From Andeanibacterium fulvum (GTDB taxonomy: Bacteria; Pseudomonadota; Alphaproteobacteria; Sphingomonadales; Sphingomonadaceae): DNA of 64,000 bases. How positions within the stretch are numbered: position 1 is the stretch's first letter; each line of letters begins with the position of its first letter. Below the pieces are notes generated by a model. That model ran no database searches and had not been told where the DNA came from. It worked only from the letters and a program-made list of their open reading frames with translations. The translations under genes and the position numbers were made by a program. Positions 7,654 through 16,668 of this stretch are shown piece by piece. Location: contig NZ_JBANRM010000005.1 of the NCBI RefSeq assembly GCF_037154085.1, positions 248,001 to 312,000 of the forward strand. The letters are read 5' to 3'.

Positions 7654-7899
7654 CTATCCCCGCTTCTCAAACGCCACGTAGCGTTCGGTCTCGGGGCTGG
7701 ATAGCTGCAGGAACCACTCCACGTCGAACCCGCCGAGGAACTCCAGCTTGCGGATCAGCTCGTCCCAGTGGGACAGCCTCTCATGGGCGGAGATCACTCC
7801 GTCGCGCGTGGTGATGTCGCAGCACAGCACATCGCGCCGACGTTCGTGGCGCTTGTAGAATTCTACCCGGAGAACGCTGGTGAGTTTGAAGGGCGGCAT
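7654..7899 (-). CDS. Small protein of unknown function directly downstream of clpX
   Basis: The 81-residue protein starts MPPFKLTSVLRVEFYK and ends PETERYVAFEKRG. It is soluble, with no signal peptide or Cys cluster. Its ATG (7897-7899) directly abuts the clpX stop (7900-7902), so it is almost certainly co-transcribed and may be translationally coupled. I do not recognise the family. Possible links to ClpX function rest only on position. Confidence 0.65.
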   Translation of the reverse strand: MPPFKLTSVLRVEFYKRHERRRDVLCCDITTRDGVISAHERLSHWDELIRKLEFLGGFDVEWFLQLSSPETERYVAFEKRG

Positions 7900-9168
7900 T
7901 TACGCCGCCTCTTCTTCCTTCTTTTCGGGCCCGATCACGCGGATCGGTTCCTTTCGGCCTTCGACCACGTCCTTGTCGACCACCACTTCGGTCACCCCGC
8001 CTTCCATGCCCGGAAGATCGAACATGGTATCCAGCAGAATGCCTTCCACGATGGACCGCAGGCCGCGTGCGCCGGTCTTGCGCTTGATCGCCTTCTCGGC
8101 AACCGCCACCAGCGCCTCGTCCGTGAAGGTCAACTTCACGTCCTCGAGTTCGAACAGCTTCTGGTACTGCTTCACCAGCGCGTTCTTCGGCTCGCGCAGA
8201 ATCTGCACCAGCGCCTCGACATCGAGATCGTTGAGCGTGGCGATTACCGGCAGGCGGCCGACGAATTCGGGGATGAGGCCGAACTTCAGCAGATCTTCCG
8301 GCTCGCTCATCTGGAGCAGTTCACCCACCTTGCGTTTTTCCGGATCGGCGACATGCGCACCAAAGCCGATCGAGCGCTTCTGCAGGCGGTCGGCAATGAT
8401 CTTGTCGAGCCCGGCAAAGGCGCCGCCGCAGATGAACAGGATATTGGTCGTGTCCACCTGCAGGAATTCCTGCTGCGGATGCTTGCGCCCGCCCTGCGGC
8501 GGCACGCTGGCAGTGGTGCCTTCCATCAGCTTGAGCAGCGCCTGCTGCACGCCTTCGCCCGAGACGTCGCGCGTGATGGAGGGATTTTCCGCCTTGCGGG
8601 TGATCTTGTCGATCTCGTCGATATAGACGATGCCCTGCTGCGCCTTTTCGACATTGTAGTCGCTGGCCTGCAGCAGCTTGAGGATGATGTTCTCCACGTC
8701 CTCGCCCACGTAACCGGCTTCGGTCAGCGTGGTGGCATCGGCCATGGTGAAGGGCACGTCGAAAGTGCGGGCCAGCGTCTGGGCCAGCAGGGTCTTGCCC
8801 GAGCCGGTGGGGCCCACGAGCAGGATGTTCGACTTCGCCAGTTCCACATCGCCGGACTTGCCGCTGTGCTTCAGGCGCTTGTAGTGGTTGTGCACCGCCA
8901 CGGAGAGGACGCGCTTTGCCCGGTCCTGGCCGATGACATAGTCGTTGAGCGTGGCGAAGATTTCCTTCGGCGTGGGAACGCCGCCGTCCTTCTTGCCGGC
9001 AATGCCTGCCTTGGTTTCTTCGCGAATGATGTCGTTGCACAGTTCAACGCACTCATCGCAGATGAACACGGTGGGCCCGGCAATGAGCTTGCGCACCTCA
9101 TGCTGCGACTTACCGCAGAAGCTGCAGTAAAGGGTGCTTTTGGAATCAGAACCGCTCAACTTGGTCAT
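7900..9168 (-). CDS. clpX: ATP-dependent Clp protease ATP-binding subunit ClpX
   Basis: The 422-residue AAA+ unfoldase feeds substrates to ClpP. The N-terminal zinc-binding domain has Cys15, Cys18, Cys37 and Cys40. Walker A is GPTGSGKT and Walker B is IVYIDEID. The pore loop GYVGEDVEN and sensor region (IPEFVGRLP) are intact, and the IGF ClpP-docking loop appears in SIGFGAHV. In alphaproteobacteria ClpXP degrades CtrA with help from CpdR and RcdA, and an RcdA-like protein is encoded at 55997-56464. The C-terminus is Glu-rich (KKEEEAA). Confidence 0.97.
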   Translation of the reverse strand: MTKLSGSDSKSTLYCSFCGKSQHEVRKLIAGPTVFICDECVELCNDIIREETKAGIAGKKDGGVPTPKEIFATLNDYVIGQDRAKRVLSVAVHNHYKRLKHSGKSGDVELAKSNILLVGPTGSGKTLLAQTLARTFDVPFTMADATTLTEAGYVGEDVENIILKLLQASDYNVEKAQQGIVYIDEIDKITRKAENPSITRDVSGEGVQQALLKLMEGTTASVPPQGGRKHPQQEFLQVDTTNILFICGGAFAGLDKIIADRLQKRSIGFGAHVADPEKRKVGELLQMSEPEDLLKFGLIPEFVGRLPVIATLNDLDVEALVQILREPKNALVKQYQKLFELEDVKLTFTDEALVAVAEKAIKRKTGARGLRSIVEGILLDTMFDLPGMEGGVTEVVVDKDVVEGRKEPIRVIGPEKKEEEAA

Positions 9169-9360
9169 TCTTTCTTTCCCGATCCCCCGGTTCAGCTAGC
9201 CCTGAAACGCGGGCAAAGCCAAGGGAGATTCGCTTCCGAGTGTAACCCGGAAGTCTTGATAATCAATGGAACCCTCTACCCCGCGCCGCCTTGCGGGCTG
9301 CTGAAGTGAGAGGGTTGCCAAAATGCTACAGCTCCGACCGCAGGCCTTAACGCGCGCGCC

Positions 9361-10065
9361 TTATTCCGGCGCCCCGCCCGAACCGCTTTCATCGCCGGTC
9401 GTCTCGGTATCGGGACGGGTTTCGAAAACCTTGTCCACCAGACCGAACTTCAGCGCCTCGTCGGCTTCGAGGAAAGTGTCGCGATCCAGCGCCTTCTCGA
9501 TCGCGTCGAGGGGCTGGCCGGTATATTTCACATAGAGATCGTTCATGCGCGAACGGATGCGCAGGATTTCCTTGGCCTGGATCTCGATATCCGAAGCCAT
9601 GCCGCGCGCGCCGCCCGAAGGCTGGTGGATCATGATCCGCGCATTGGGCAGCGCGATACGCATGCCGGGCTCACCCGCGCAGAGCAGGAAGCTGCCCATC
9701 GAGGCGGCCTGACCGATGCAGACCGTGCTGACGCGCGGCTTGATGTACTGCATCGTGTCGTGGATCGCCATGCCGGCCGTCACCACGCCGCCGGGCGAGT
9801 TGATATACATGCTGATGGGCTTGGAGGGGTTTTCGCTCTCCAGGAACAGCAGCTGGGCCACGATCAGCGAGGCCATGTTGTCTTCCACCTGGCCGGTCAC
9901 GAACACGATGCGTTCGCGCAGCAGGCGGCTGAAAATGTCGAAGCTGCGTTCGCCCCGGCTCGTCTGTTCGACGACGACGGGAACCAGCGCGCCAGTAAAC
10001 GGGTCGCGAGTGAACTGGCCCTGGGTGCCGTAGGTTTCGCCGATATTGCCGAACAGGTCGATCAT
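9361..10065 (-). CDS. clpP: ATP-dependent Clp protease proteolytic subunit ClpP
   Basis: The 234-residue serine protease subunit forms the 14-mer chamber used by ClpX and ClpA. The catalytic Ser is in GQAASMGSFLL, the His in RIMIHQPSGGA, and the Asp in DRDTFLEADEA. ATG 10065 is preceded by GCGAGG at good spacing; longer in-frame starts (to 10146) exist but are less likely. The C-terminal extension after KVFE is acidic and low-complexity (DTETTGDESGSGGAPE). A 192-base spacer separates it from clpX, so clpX may have its own promoter. Confidence 0.96.
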   Translation of the reverse strand: MIDLFGNIGETYGTQGQFTRDPFTGALVPVVVEQTSRGERSFDIFSRLLRERIVFVTGQVEDNMASLIVAQLLFLESENPSKPISMYINSPGGVVTAGMAIHDTMQYIKPRVSTVCIGQAASMGSFLLCAGEPGMRIALPNARIMIHQPSGGARGMASDIEIQAKEILRIRSRMNDLYVKYTGQPLDAIEKALDRDTFLEADEALKFGLVDKVFETRPDTETTGDESGSGGAPE

Positions 10066-10310
10066 GAATTGCCTCGCAAGCTGTGACTGAACGCCTATGT
10101 CGCGACTGGCGGCGTGATGTTCAAGTGCCATAGCCCCTAAACCCACAATCGTACCTGTCCAGTGCAGTAATCCCGGTTACGGAACAATCCTGCCGCGACG
10201 CTGCGCGACAAAGCCGGACTTGCGCGGGCGGAAAATCCCGGCAAGTTTCCGCGCCGACAAGGCTGGCCCCGCCAACAGGAACCGAGGGCCGCATAAGGGG
10301 AGAATTGGGC

Positions 10311-11276
10311 GTGCGGACGAGGCGGGGAAGGCTGCTTTGCATGGGGGCTGCAGCGGCGGTGGCGATTGCCTCCTCCGCCAGCGCACAGGATTTTACGATC
10401 GACGATCTGATCGGGCTGGAAGAAACCCCGGAGAACGAGATTGTCGTTGCCCACAAGCTGGACCCGGACCCGGAACAGGAAGACGTGCGCCAGCAGGTAC
10501 GGTCCATTACCGGGACGTCCACCGGCAGCGTCTATAATGAACCCCTCGCCCGCTTTCAGGCCCGCATGTGCCCGGGCGTGATGGGCCTGCCGCTCGACGT
10601 AGCGGAACTCATTGTGGACCGGCTGCGCTACAATGCCGAGAGGCTGGGCCTGACCATGGCCGAGGGCGGCGAGTGCCGCCCGAATTTCATTCTCGGCTTC
10701 GTCGGCAGCGGCAAGGCCGATATCGAGAAGATGGACAAGCAGACCGGATCGCTCCTCTCGCAGATCACGCTAGCGGAACGGCGCGAATTGCTCAAGGAAA
10801 CCGGGCCGGTCCGGGCGATTGCCGTGACGATGCAGCGCACGCGCGATGGCATGCCGATCCTGGGCGACCAGAAATACGGCCTCACTCCCACGATCAACAC
10901 GCAGTCCGCCAACTCGCTGTTCCTGCTGCCGACGCGGGTGGATATCGAAATGTCGGTGGTGCTGATCGACGTGCTGACGATCGACGGGATGACCGTGAAC
11001 CAGCTGGCCGATTATGCGACCATGCGCGGCATGGCGAAGACCCGGCCGGTCAGCGGCGAGGCGGCCTATGGCACGATCCTGAACCTGTTCGATCCGGATG
11101 CCAGCCATCCGCCCGAGCTGACCAATTTCGACCTTGCCTATCTTGAAGCGCTTTACAGCCGCCCCGCCAATATCGCGGCGGTTTCCAAGTTCGGCACGGT
11201 GCAGGGCAAGATGAAGCGGATGCTCGCATCGACGGCGGCACCTGAAGGCGACACGCTGACCGACTCAGCCCCCTGA
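10311..11276 (+). CDS. Exported protein of unknown function
   Basis: The 321-residue protein has a basic start (VRTRRGR) and a hydrophobic signal segment ending in ASSASAQ (cleavage after about residue 26), so it is periplasmic. The body has two Cys (ARMCPG, GGECRPN) that could form a disulphide. GTG 10311 follows AGGGGAG at good spacing; a TTG at 10305 is the alternative. I do not recognise a catalytic motif. It is divergent from clpP and ends at a strong two-way terminator shared with tig. Confidence 0.7.
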   Translation: MRTRRGRLLCMGAAAAVAIASSASAQDFTIDDLIGLEETPENEIVVAHKLDPDPEQEDVRQQVRSITGTSTGSVYNEPLARFQARMCPGVMGLPLDVAELIVDRLRYNAERLGLTMAEGGECRPNFILGFVGSGKADIEKMDKQTGSLLSQITLAERRELLKETGPVRAIAVTMQRTRDGMPILGDQKYGLTPTINTQSANSLFLLPTRVDIEMSVVLIDVLTIDGMTVNQLADYATMRGMAKTRPVSGEAAYGTILNLFDPDASHPPELTNFDLAYLEALYSRPANIAAVSKFGTVQGKMKRMLASTAAPEGDTLTDSAP

Positions 11277-11301
11277 GTGAGCCAAGAGGATATGGGCAAT
11301 G

Positions 11302-11336
11302 AAAAAGGCCGCGGGGATCGCGCCCCGCGGCCTTTT
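11302..11336. terminator. Bidirectional intrinsic terminator
   Basis: A perfect 10-bp stem GGCCGCGGGG / CCCCGCGGCC with a 6-base loop is flanked by AAAAA and TTTT. It serves the exported-protein gene on plus and tig on minus. Confidence 0.9.
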
Positions 11337-11355
11337 CATCACGCCGTAACGGCGA

Positions 11356-12906
11356 TTACTTCTTGGCCGGAGCCTTCTTCGCGGCAGACTTCTTGGCCGC
11401 GGGCTTCTTCTCGGCGACCGGCTTTTCCTCGGCAGCTTCCTTCTTGGCGGCAGCCTTCTTCGCCGGGGCCTTCTTGGCCGGAGCTTCCTCGGCTGCGTCG
11501 TCGGCCTTGGCGGCTTCCTTCTTCGCAGCGGGCTTCTTGGCGGCAGCCTTCTTCGGCGCGGGAGCGGCTTCTTCGCCTTCCTCGGCCTCGATGGCGGCTT
11601 CCAGCTGTTCGCGGGTCACTTCGCGTTCGGTGACTTCGGCCTTGTCGAACAGGAAGTCGACGACCTTGTCTTCATAGAGCGGAGCGCGCAGCTGGGCCTG
11701 GGCCATCGCATCGCTCGCGACATAGTCGACAAAGCGCTGGCGATCTTCAGGGCGATACTGCTGGGCAGCCTGCTGCATCAGCATGCGCATTTCCTGCTGG
11801 CTGACTTCCACGCCATTGGCCTGGCCGATTTCCGACAGCAGCAGGCCCAGACGCACGCGGCGTTCGGCGATGCGGCGGTAATCTTCCTTCTCGGCCTCGA
11901 TCTCGGCGCGAGCAGCTTCCGGGTCCGCTTCGCGAGCGGCTTCCTGCTGCAGCTGGTTCCAGATCTGCTGGAACTCGGCTTCCACCATGGTCGGCGGAAC
12001 GGCGAAATCGTGGTCCTTGGCCAGCACGTCCAGCAGGGCGCGCTTCATGGCGGTGCGGGTCAGGCCGGCAGTTTCCTGCTCCAGCTGGCCGCGCAGCAGG
12101 CCCTTGAGCTGCTCAAGGCTTTCAAGACCGAGCGACTTGGCGAAATCTTCGTCCACCACAGTGTCGGCGGCGACCTTCACCTGCTGAACGGTGATGTCGA
12201 AGGTCGCTTCCTGGCCCTTCAGGTTCTCGGCCGGATAATCTTCCGGGAAAGTGACGGTGATGGTCTTTTCATCGCCGGTCTTCACACCGACCAGCTGGTC
12301 TTCGAAGCCGGGGATGAACTGGCCGGAACCGAGCACCAGCGGGGCGCCTTCGGCCTTGCCGCCATCGAATTCGACGCCGTCGAGCTTGCCGACGAAATCG
12401 ATCACGATCTGGTCGCCATCGGCGGCCTTCTTCGTCTTCGGGGCGTCCTTGTAGCTCTTCTGGTTCTCGGCGATCTTGGCGACTGCTTCGTCAACCTGCT
12501 CGTCGGTGACGGGCACGACCAGCTTTTCGAGCTTCAGGCCTTCGATCGAAGGCGCCTGGATTTCCGGGAGCACTTCCAGCTCGATGGCCAGTTCGGCATC
12601 CTTGCCCTGGGCATAGGCTTCGCTCAGCTCGACGCGCGGCTGCAGCGCGGGGCGCAGCTTCTTGTCGGCGATCAGCCCATCGACCGATTCGCGAATCGTG
12701 TTGTTGAGCACGTCGGCGTGCAGCGCCTCGCCATGCATCTTCTTCACGAGGTTGGCGGGAACCTTGCCGGGACGGAAGCCGGGCATGCGCACCTGCGGGG
12801 CGATCTTCTTCACCTCGCGCTCGATCCGGGCTTCGATATCCTTCGCCGCGATGGTGAGGGTATAGGCGCGCTTCAGGCCTTCATTGCTGGTTTCGACGAT
12901 CTGCAT
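11356..12906 (-). CDS. tig: Trigger factor with a long Lys/Ala-rich tail
   Basis: This is a ribosome-associated chaperone and peptidyl-prolyl isomerase. The ribosome-binding domain has the signature VRMPGFRPGKVPANLVKK (residues about 39-56). The FKBP-type domain covers about residues 155-240 (IVIDFVGKLDGVEFDGG), followed by the helical C domain. At 516 residues it is about 70-80 residues longer than usual. The excess is a tail from about residue 440 made of AAKK/PAKK repeats interrupted by acidic patches, like histone H1 or bacterial PAKKA proteins. The ATG at 12906 gives the standard MQIVETSNEGLKRAY start. A tRNA-Leu gene lies just upstream. Confidence 0.96.
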   Translation of the reverse strand: MQIVETSNEGLKRAYTLTIAAKDIEARIEREVKKIAPQVRMPGFRPGKVPANLVKKMHGEALHADVLNNTIRESVDGLIADKKLRPALQPRVELSEAYAQGKDAELAIELEVLPEIQAPSIEGLKLEKLVVPVTDEQVDEAVAKIAENQKSYKDAPKTKKAADGDQIVIDFVGKLDGVEFDGGKAEGAPLVLGSGQFIPGFEDQLVGVKTGDEKTITVTFPEDYPAENLKGQEATFDITVQQVKVAADTVVDEDFAKSLGLESLEQLKGLLRGQLEQETAGLTRTAMKRALLDVLAKDHDFAVPPTMVEAEFQQIWNQLQQEAAREADPEAARAEIEAEKEDYRRIAERRVRLGLLLSEIGQANGVEVSQQEMRMLMQQAAQQYRPEDRQRFVDYVASDAMAQAQLRAPLYEDKVVDFLFDKAEVTEREVTREQLEAAIEAEEGEEAAPAPKKAAAKKPAAKKEAAKADDAAEEAPAKKAPAKKAAAKKEAAEEKPVAEKKPAAKKSAAKKAPAKK

Positions 12907-12963
12907 TTCAGACTGTAGCCTTCCAAAAAATCTCTCTCAAACCGGGATTCGCTCGGGCGAAAC

Positions 12964-13048
<85 letters not shown>

Positions 13049-13225
13049 GGCCCGACGAAGCCTGCAAGCCCGGCATTGCCTGCGGACCTGCGAAACAGGC
13101 ATGCGCCCTTATAAGGGAGCGATGCAAAGGGCAAGCGGAAGCGAGCCATAGTCGCCCGCAATCGCGTCTGAACGTCTCCCAATCGGACATTGCACCCGTC
13201 GTGGAGGCAGATTAGGAGGCCGGGC

Positions 13226-13522
13226 ATGAGCGAAGAAACCACCCCCACCGCGGGCCCCGACGTCCCACCCGATCACCTGTCGATCAACCCGATGAGCCCG
13301 CATTTCGATGCTGAAAAGCTGCAGCGCGGCATCGGCATCCGCTTCAAGGGCACCGTCCGCACGAATGTGGACGAATATTGCATTTCCGAAGGCTGGGTGA
13401 AGGTTCAGGCCGGCCGCACGGTCGACCGCAAGGGCAACCCGCTGCTAGTGAAGCTCAACGGCCCGGTTGAAGCCTGGTTCGAAGATCTGGGCGAAGACGC
13501 GCCCGTCGCGAAGAAGGATTGA
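13226..13522 (+). CDS. DUF3297 family protein
   Basis: The 98-residue soluble protein matches DUF3297, seen in PDHLSINPMSPHFDAEKL, RGIGIRFKGTVRTNVDEYC and WVKVQAGRTVDRKGNPL. The biochemical role of the family is unknown. The ATG follows an ideal AGGAGG at 13214-13219. It converges with the CHAP-domain gene, and the two stops share one hairpin. Confidence 0.85.
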   Translation: MSEETTPTAGPDVPPDHLSINPMSPHFDAEKLQRGIGIRFKGTVRTNVDEYCISEGWVKVQAGRTVDRKGNPLLVKLNGPVEAWFEDLGEDAPVAKKD

Positions 13523-13526
13523 TCGC

Positions 13527-13552
13527 GAAGGGCCGATCAGCCCTTCTTCTTC
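13527..13552. terminator. Hairpin shared by two convergent genes
   Basis: GAAGGGC pairs with GCCCTTC around a 6-base loop and is followed by TTCTTC on plus. It sits between the DUF3297 stop and the last codons of the CHAP gene. Confidence 0.55.
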
Positions 13553-14166
13553 GATCCCTTGCTCTCGCTCGCGGCGATGATTTCTCCGATCACGTCGCGG
13601 CGAGGAGCAGCAGGGGGCTTTGCCGCCAGAACTGAATCCTTGGCCTTCGCGCCCGGCTTTTCGTTATAGATGAAGCCCGAAACCGGCCATGCGGTACTGC
13701 CCAGCGACTGGATGGGGTCGAACCAGACACGCACCGCGCTCCAGTCATTATTCTCCGAAACATCCACTGCGCGGACATCGTCCTCGATCTGGCCGCGCCG
13801 CCCATCGATGGGCGACCAGTTGGCATGGCGCAGCAGCACGGTGCGGCTGTCCACGATCCGACTGACCGCCGCTACATGGCCCAGTGTCATGTTGCCATGG
13901 GGCGGGAAAGCCATCACCGCACCCACCTTGGGCCGGCTGCCTCGCTTGTAGAGACCTTCGGCCTGGCCCCACCATGTCCAGGCATCGCCATAGATCTGGA
14001 TGCCGGAAACCCGCCGCGCATAAGGCACGCATTGCAGGTACGGCAGCGAAGGAGCACCCTGCACGCCGGACGTATCCACCGGGTTGATCGCCGGTTCCGC
14101 CAGTGCCGGCGCGGCCACAAGGGCCAGCGTCGCACCGGCGATGAGCTTTGATATCTGTCCCCACAT
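13537..14166 (-). CDS. Secreted CHAP-domain amidase/peptidase
   Basis: The 209-residue protein has a signal peptide ending in APALAEP (about residue 24). The CHAP (NlpC/P60-like) domain shows the catalytic Cys in YLQCVPYARR and the His in NMTLGHVAAV, with WTWWGQAEG between them. Such enzymes cut peptidoglycan peptides in the periplasm. A Lys/Ala-rich tail follows (KGSKKKG at the end). It is divergent from der and separated from it by an AT-rich spacer with two AGTTAAT copies. Confidence 0.85.
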   Translation of the reverse strand: MWGQISKLIAGATLALVAAPALAEPAINPVDTSGVQGAPSLPYLQCVPYARRVSGIQIYGDAWTWWGQAEGLYKRGSRPKVGAVMAFPPHGNMTLGHVAAVSRIVDSRTVLLRHANWSPIDGRRGQIEDDVRAVDVSENNDWSAVRVWFDPIQSLGSTAWPVSGFIYNEKPGAKAKDSVLAAKPPAAPRRDVIGEIIAASESKGSKKKG

Positions 14167-14393
14167 GAACACAGTTAATGTTTGGTATGGGTTATTTTGA
14201 TCCTGCGATGTATAGTTAATAGCGCGGTAAGGATTCGCCGGTTGGCGACCGGGATTTGCCGCACGGGTCTCACCTCTGTGCCCCTTGGTGCCAGGCCTGT
14301 GCGGCAAACCTCCCCTTCCCGCGTGCCGCTCCCCGGCCTCCCGAACGCCGAAATCCTTGCGTTTCTTCGCGCCAGAGGCCACCTGCGAGGCCA

Positions 14394-15788
14394 ATGGCAT
14401 CAACTCCACTCCCCCAGGTCATCATCATTGGCCGCCCCAATGTGGGCAAATCGACCCTGTTCAACCGTCTGGTGGGCAAGAAGCTCGCCCTCGTGGACGA
14501 TCAGCCCGGCGTCACGCGCGACCGGCGCTTTGGCGAGGCCCATCTGCTGGGGCTGGACTTCACTATCGTCGATACCGCCGGGTGGGAAGATGAAGACCCT
14601 GACAGCCTGCCCGGCCGCATGCGCGCGCAGACCGAGGTTTCCGTGCAGGGCGCCACGGTCGCGCTGTTCGTGTTCGATGCCCGCGCGGGCGTGACCCCAC
14701 TGGACGAGGAAGTGGCCCGCTGGCTGCGCGAACAGGATGTGCCGGTGATCGTAGTCGCCAACAAGGCCGAAGGCCGCGCGAGCGAACCGGGCATCATGGA
14801 AGGCTATGCGCTGGGGCTGGGCGATCCGATTCCCTTCTCTGCCGAACATGGCGAAGGCCTGGGCGATCTGTTCGAGGCCCTGCTGCCCCTGCTCGAAGGG
14901 GCCGAAGCGGAAGAGCCGGAAGGGCCAGAGCTTGACGAAAATGGCGACGAACTACCCACCGGGCCGCTCAAGCTCGCCATTGTCGGCCGCCCCAATGCGG
15001 GCAAGTCCACGCTGATCAACCGCATGCTGGGCGAAGACCGGCTGCTGACCGGGCCGGAAGCCGGGATCACCCGCGATTCGATCGCGGTGGACTGGCAATG
15101 GACCGATCCCAAGACGGGCGAAACGCGCGACGTGCGGCTGATCGACACGGCAGGGATGCGCAAGAAGGCCCGCGTGGTCGAAAAGCTGGAGCGGCTTTCC
15201 GTGGCCGATGCCCGCCGCGCGATCGATTTTGCCGAAGTGGTGGTGCTGCTGCTCGATGCCACCAAGGGGCTGGAGCATCAGGACCTCAAGATCGCCGACA
15301 TGGTGCTGCAGGAAGGCCGCGCCCTGATGATCGCGATCAACAAGTGGGACGTGGCCGAGGATGCCTCTGCCCTCTATAACGGCATTCGCGAGGCGCTGAA
15401 CGAAGGGCTGGCGCAGGTGCGCGGCGTGCCCCTGTTCTCCGTCTCTGCCCGCACGGGCAAGGGGCTGGATACGCTGATCGGCGCCGCCTTCGATCTGCGC
15501 GAAACCTGGTCCAAGCGCGTGCCCACTGCCGCGCTCAACCGCTGGTTCGACGATGCGCTGGAAGCCAACCCGCCCCCGGCACCGGGCGGCAAGCGGATCA
15601 AGATGCGCTACATCACCCAGATCAAGACGCGCCCGCCCAGCTTCGTGATCTTCGGATCGCGACTGGACAATCTGCCCGAAAGCTATCGCCGCTATCTGGT
15701 GAACGGCATCCGCCGCGAACTGGACTTCGGATCGGTGCCGGTACGCCTCACCCTGCGCAGTTCCAAGAGCCCCTACGCCAAGGATTGA
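14394..15788 (+). CDS. der: Ribosome assembly GTPase Der (EngA)
   Basis: The 464-residue double GTPase is needed for 50S subunit assembly. The first G domain has GRPNVGKST near residue 13 and DTAGWEDE. The second has GRPNAGKST near residue 200 and DTAGMRKK, plus NKWD. The KH-like C-terminal domain ends YLVNGIRRELDFGSVPVRL. An acidic linker (EEPEGPELDENGDE) joins the G domains. ATG 14394 follows CGAGG and removes an unlikely 46-residue Pro/Arg-rich extension. Confidence 0.96.
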   Translation: MASTPLPQVIIIGRPNVGKSTLFNRLVGKKLALVDDQPGVTRDRRFGEAHLLGLDFTIVDTAGWEDEDPDSLPGRMRAQTEVSVQGATVALFVFDARAGVTPLDEEVARWLREQDVPVIVVANKAEGRASEPGIMEGYALGLGDPIPFSAEHGEGLGDLFEALLPLLEGAEAEEPEGPELDENGDELPTGPLKLAIVGRPNAGKSTLINRMLGEDRLLTGPEAGITRDSIAVDWQWTDPKTGETRDVRLIDTAGMRKKARVVEKLERLSVADARRAIDFAEVVVLLLDATKGLEHQDLKIADMVLQEGRALMIAINKWDVAEDASALYNGIREALNEGLAQVRGVPLFSVSARTGKGLDTLIGAAFDLRETWSKRVPTAALNRWFDDALEANPPPAPGGKRIKMRYITQIKTRPPSFVIFGSRLDNLPESYRRYLVNGIRRELDFGSVPVRLTLRSSKSPYAKD

Positions 15789-15830
15789 GAACGCCAAGGA
15801 TGGAGCCGGGGGCTCAGGCCTGCGCTTCCC

Positions 15831-16574
15831 TCACCCCAGCCCCGCCAGCGCCAGTGCGTCCGGTCCGGCCGGATAATGCAGCCGGTCGCTCTCGTCGGTG
15901 GCGGCGTGCCAGACCGTTTCGGCCACATCCTGCGGAGTGGTGACGAGAGCGGGCTGTGCGAAGGCTTCGAGGAAGGGCCGCGCGAATTCGGCGTAGGGTT
16001 CGGGAATCGTGTCTTCCAGCCGCAGGTCGGTGTTCTGCGCAAAGCGCGTCGTCGGGCCGTAGCCCGGCTCGACCAGCTTCGCGCTTATGCCGAAATGGGC
16101 CAGTTCCAGCGCGAGCGAGGCCGTAAAGCCCGCCACCGCCGTCTTGCTGGCGGTATAGGCGGCGACCAGCGGCATGGGGGCGAGAGTGACCGTGGACGTC
16201 ACGTTGATAATCCTGCCCGCCCCGCGCGTGCGCATTTGCGGGATCGCGGCCTGGCACATCGCAATCGTGCCGAGCGTATTCGTCGCGAAAATCTCGCGGA
16301 TCTTGCCCAGCGGAGTCGCTTCCAGCGCACCGGCAAGCCCGATGCCTGCATTGTTGACCAGCACGTCGATCGGTCCCGCCGCCGCGATTGCCTCGGCAAT
16401 GCTCTCCGCCTGCGTGACGTCGAGGGGAAGAACCCGCATCCGCTCCGACAAGGGCAGGATGTCCGCGCGCGGGTTGCGCATCGTCGCGACCACGTTCCAG
16501 CCCCGGGCGTGGAAATGCCGGGCGGTTTCCAACCCGTAGCCCGACGAACAGCCGGTGATCAGTACCGTTTTCAT
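15831..16574 (-). CDS. Short-chain dehydrogenase/reductase
   Basis: The 247-residue classical SDR has the nucleotide-binding TGCSSGYG motif near residue 7, NNAG near residue 82, and the catalytic Ser (INVTSTVT) with YTASK. The start of the cofactor loop (TMRNPRAD) suggests NADP(H). The substrate is unknown. It is transcribed divergently from an AraC-type regulator 94 bases away, which is the likely controller. The ATG at 16574 is preceded by a GGAGG on the minus strand. Confidence 0.88.
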   Translation of the reverse strand: MKTVLITGCSSGYGLETARHFHARGWNVVATMRNPRADILPLSERMRVLPLDVTQAESIAEAIAAAGPIDVLVNNAGIGLAGALEATPLGKIREIFATNTLGTIAMCQAAIPQMRTRGAGRIINVTSTVTLAPMPLVAAYTASKTAVAGFTASLALELAHFGISAKLVEPGYGPTTRFAQNTDLRLEDTIPEPYAEFARPFLEAFAQPALVTTPQDVAETVWHAATDESDRLHYPAGPDALALAGLG

Positions 16575-16619
16575 GAATGCCTCCTTCAAGTGTCGATCCG
16601 GACGATAGGAGGCACAATC

Positions 16620-16665
16620 AGGACTATCTATATTTCATAATCCACATTTTATTCGCTATAGTCCT
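16620..16665. promoter_or_regulatory. Inverted-repeat operator candidate between SDR and AraC genes
   Basis: AGGACTAT (16620-16627) and ATAGTCCT (16658-16665) are perfect inverted copies 30 bases apart in an AT-rich divergent spacer. The right copy ends four bases before the regulator ATG. This fits autoregulation and SDR control by the AraC-family protein. Confidence 0.5.
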
Positions 16666-16668
16666 GAC

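Noticed and set aside
9260..9315. AACCCTCT/AGAGGGTT inverted repeat between clpP and clpX as an attenuator
   Set aside because: The arms are short and widely spaced, and there is no supporting T-run or conserved structure that I can see.
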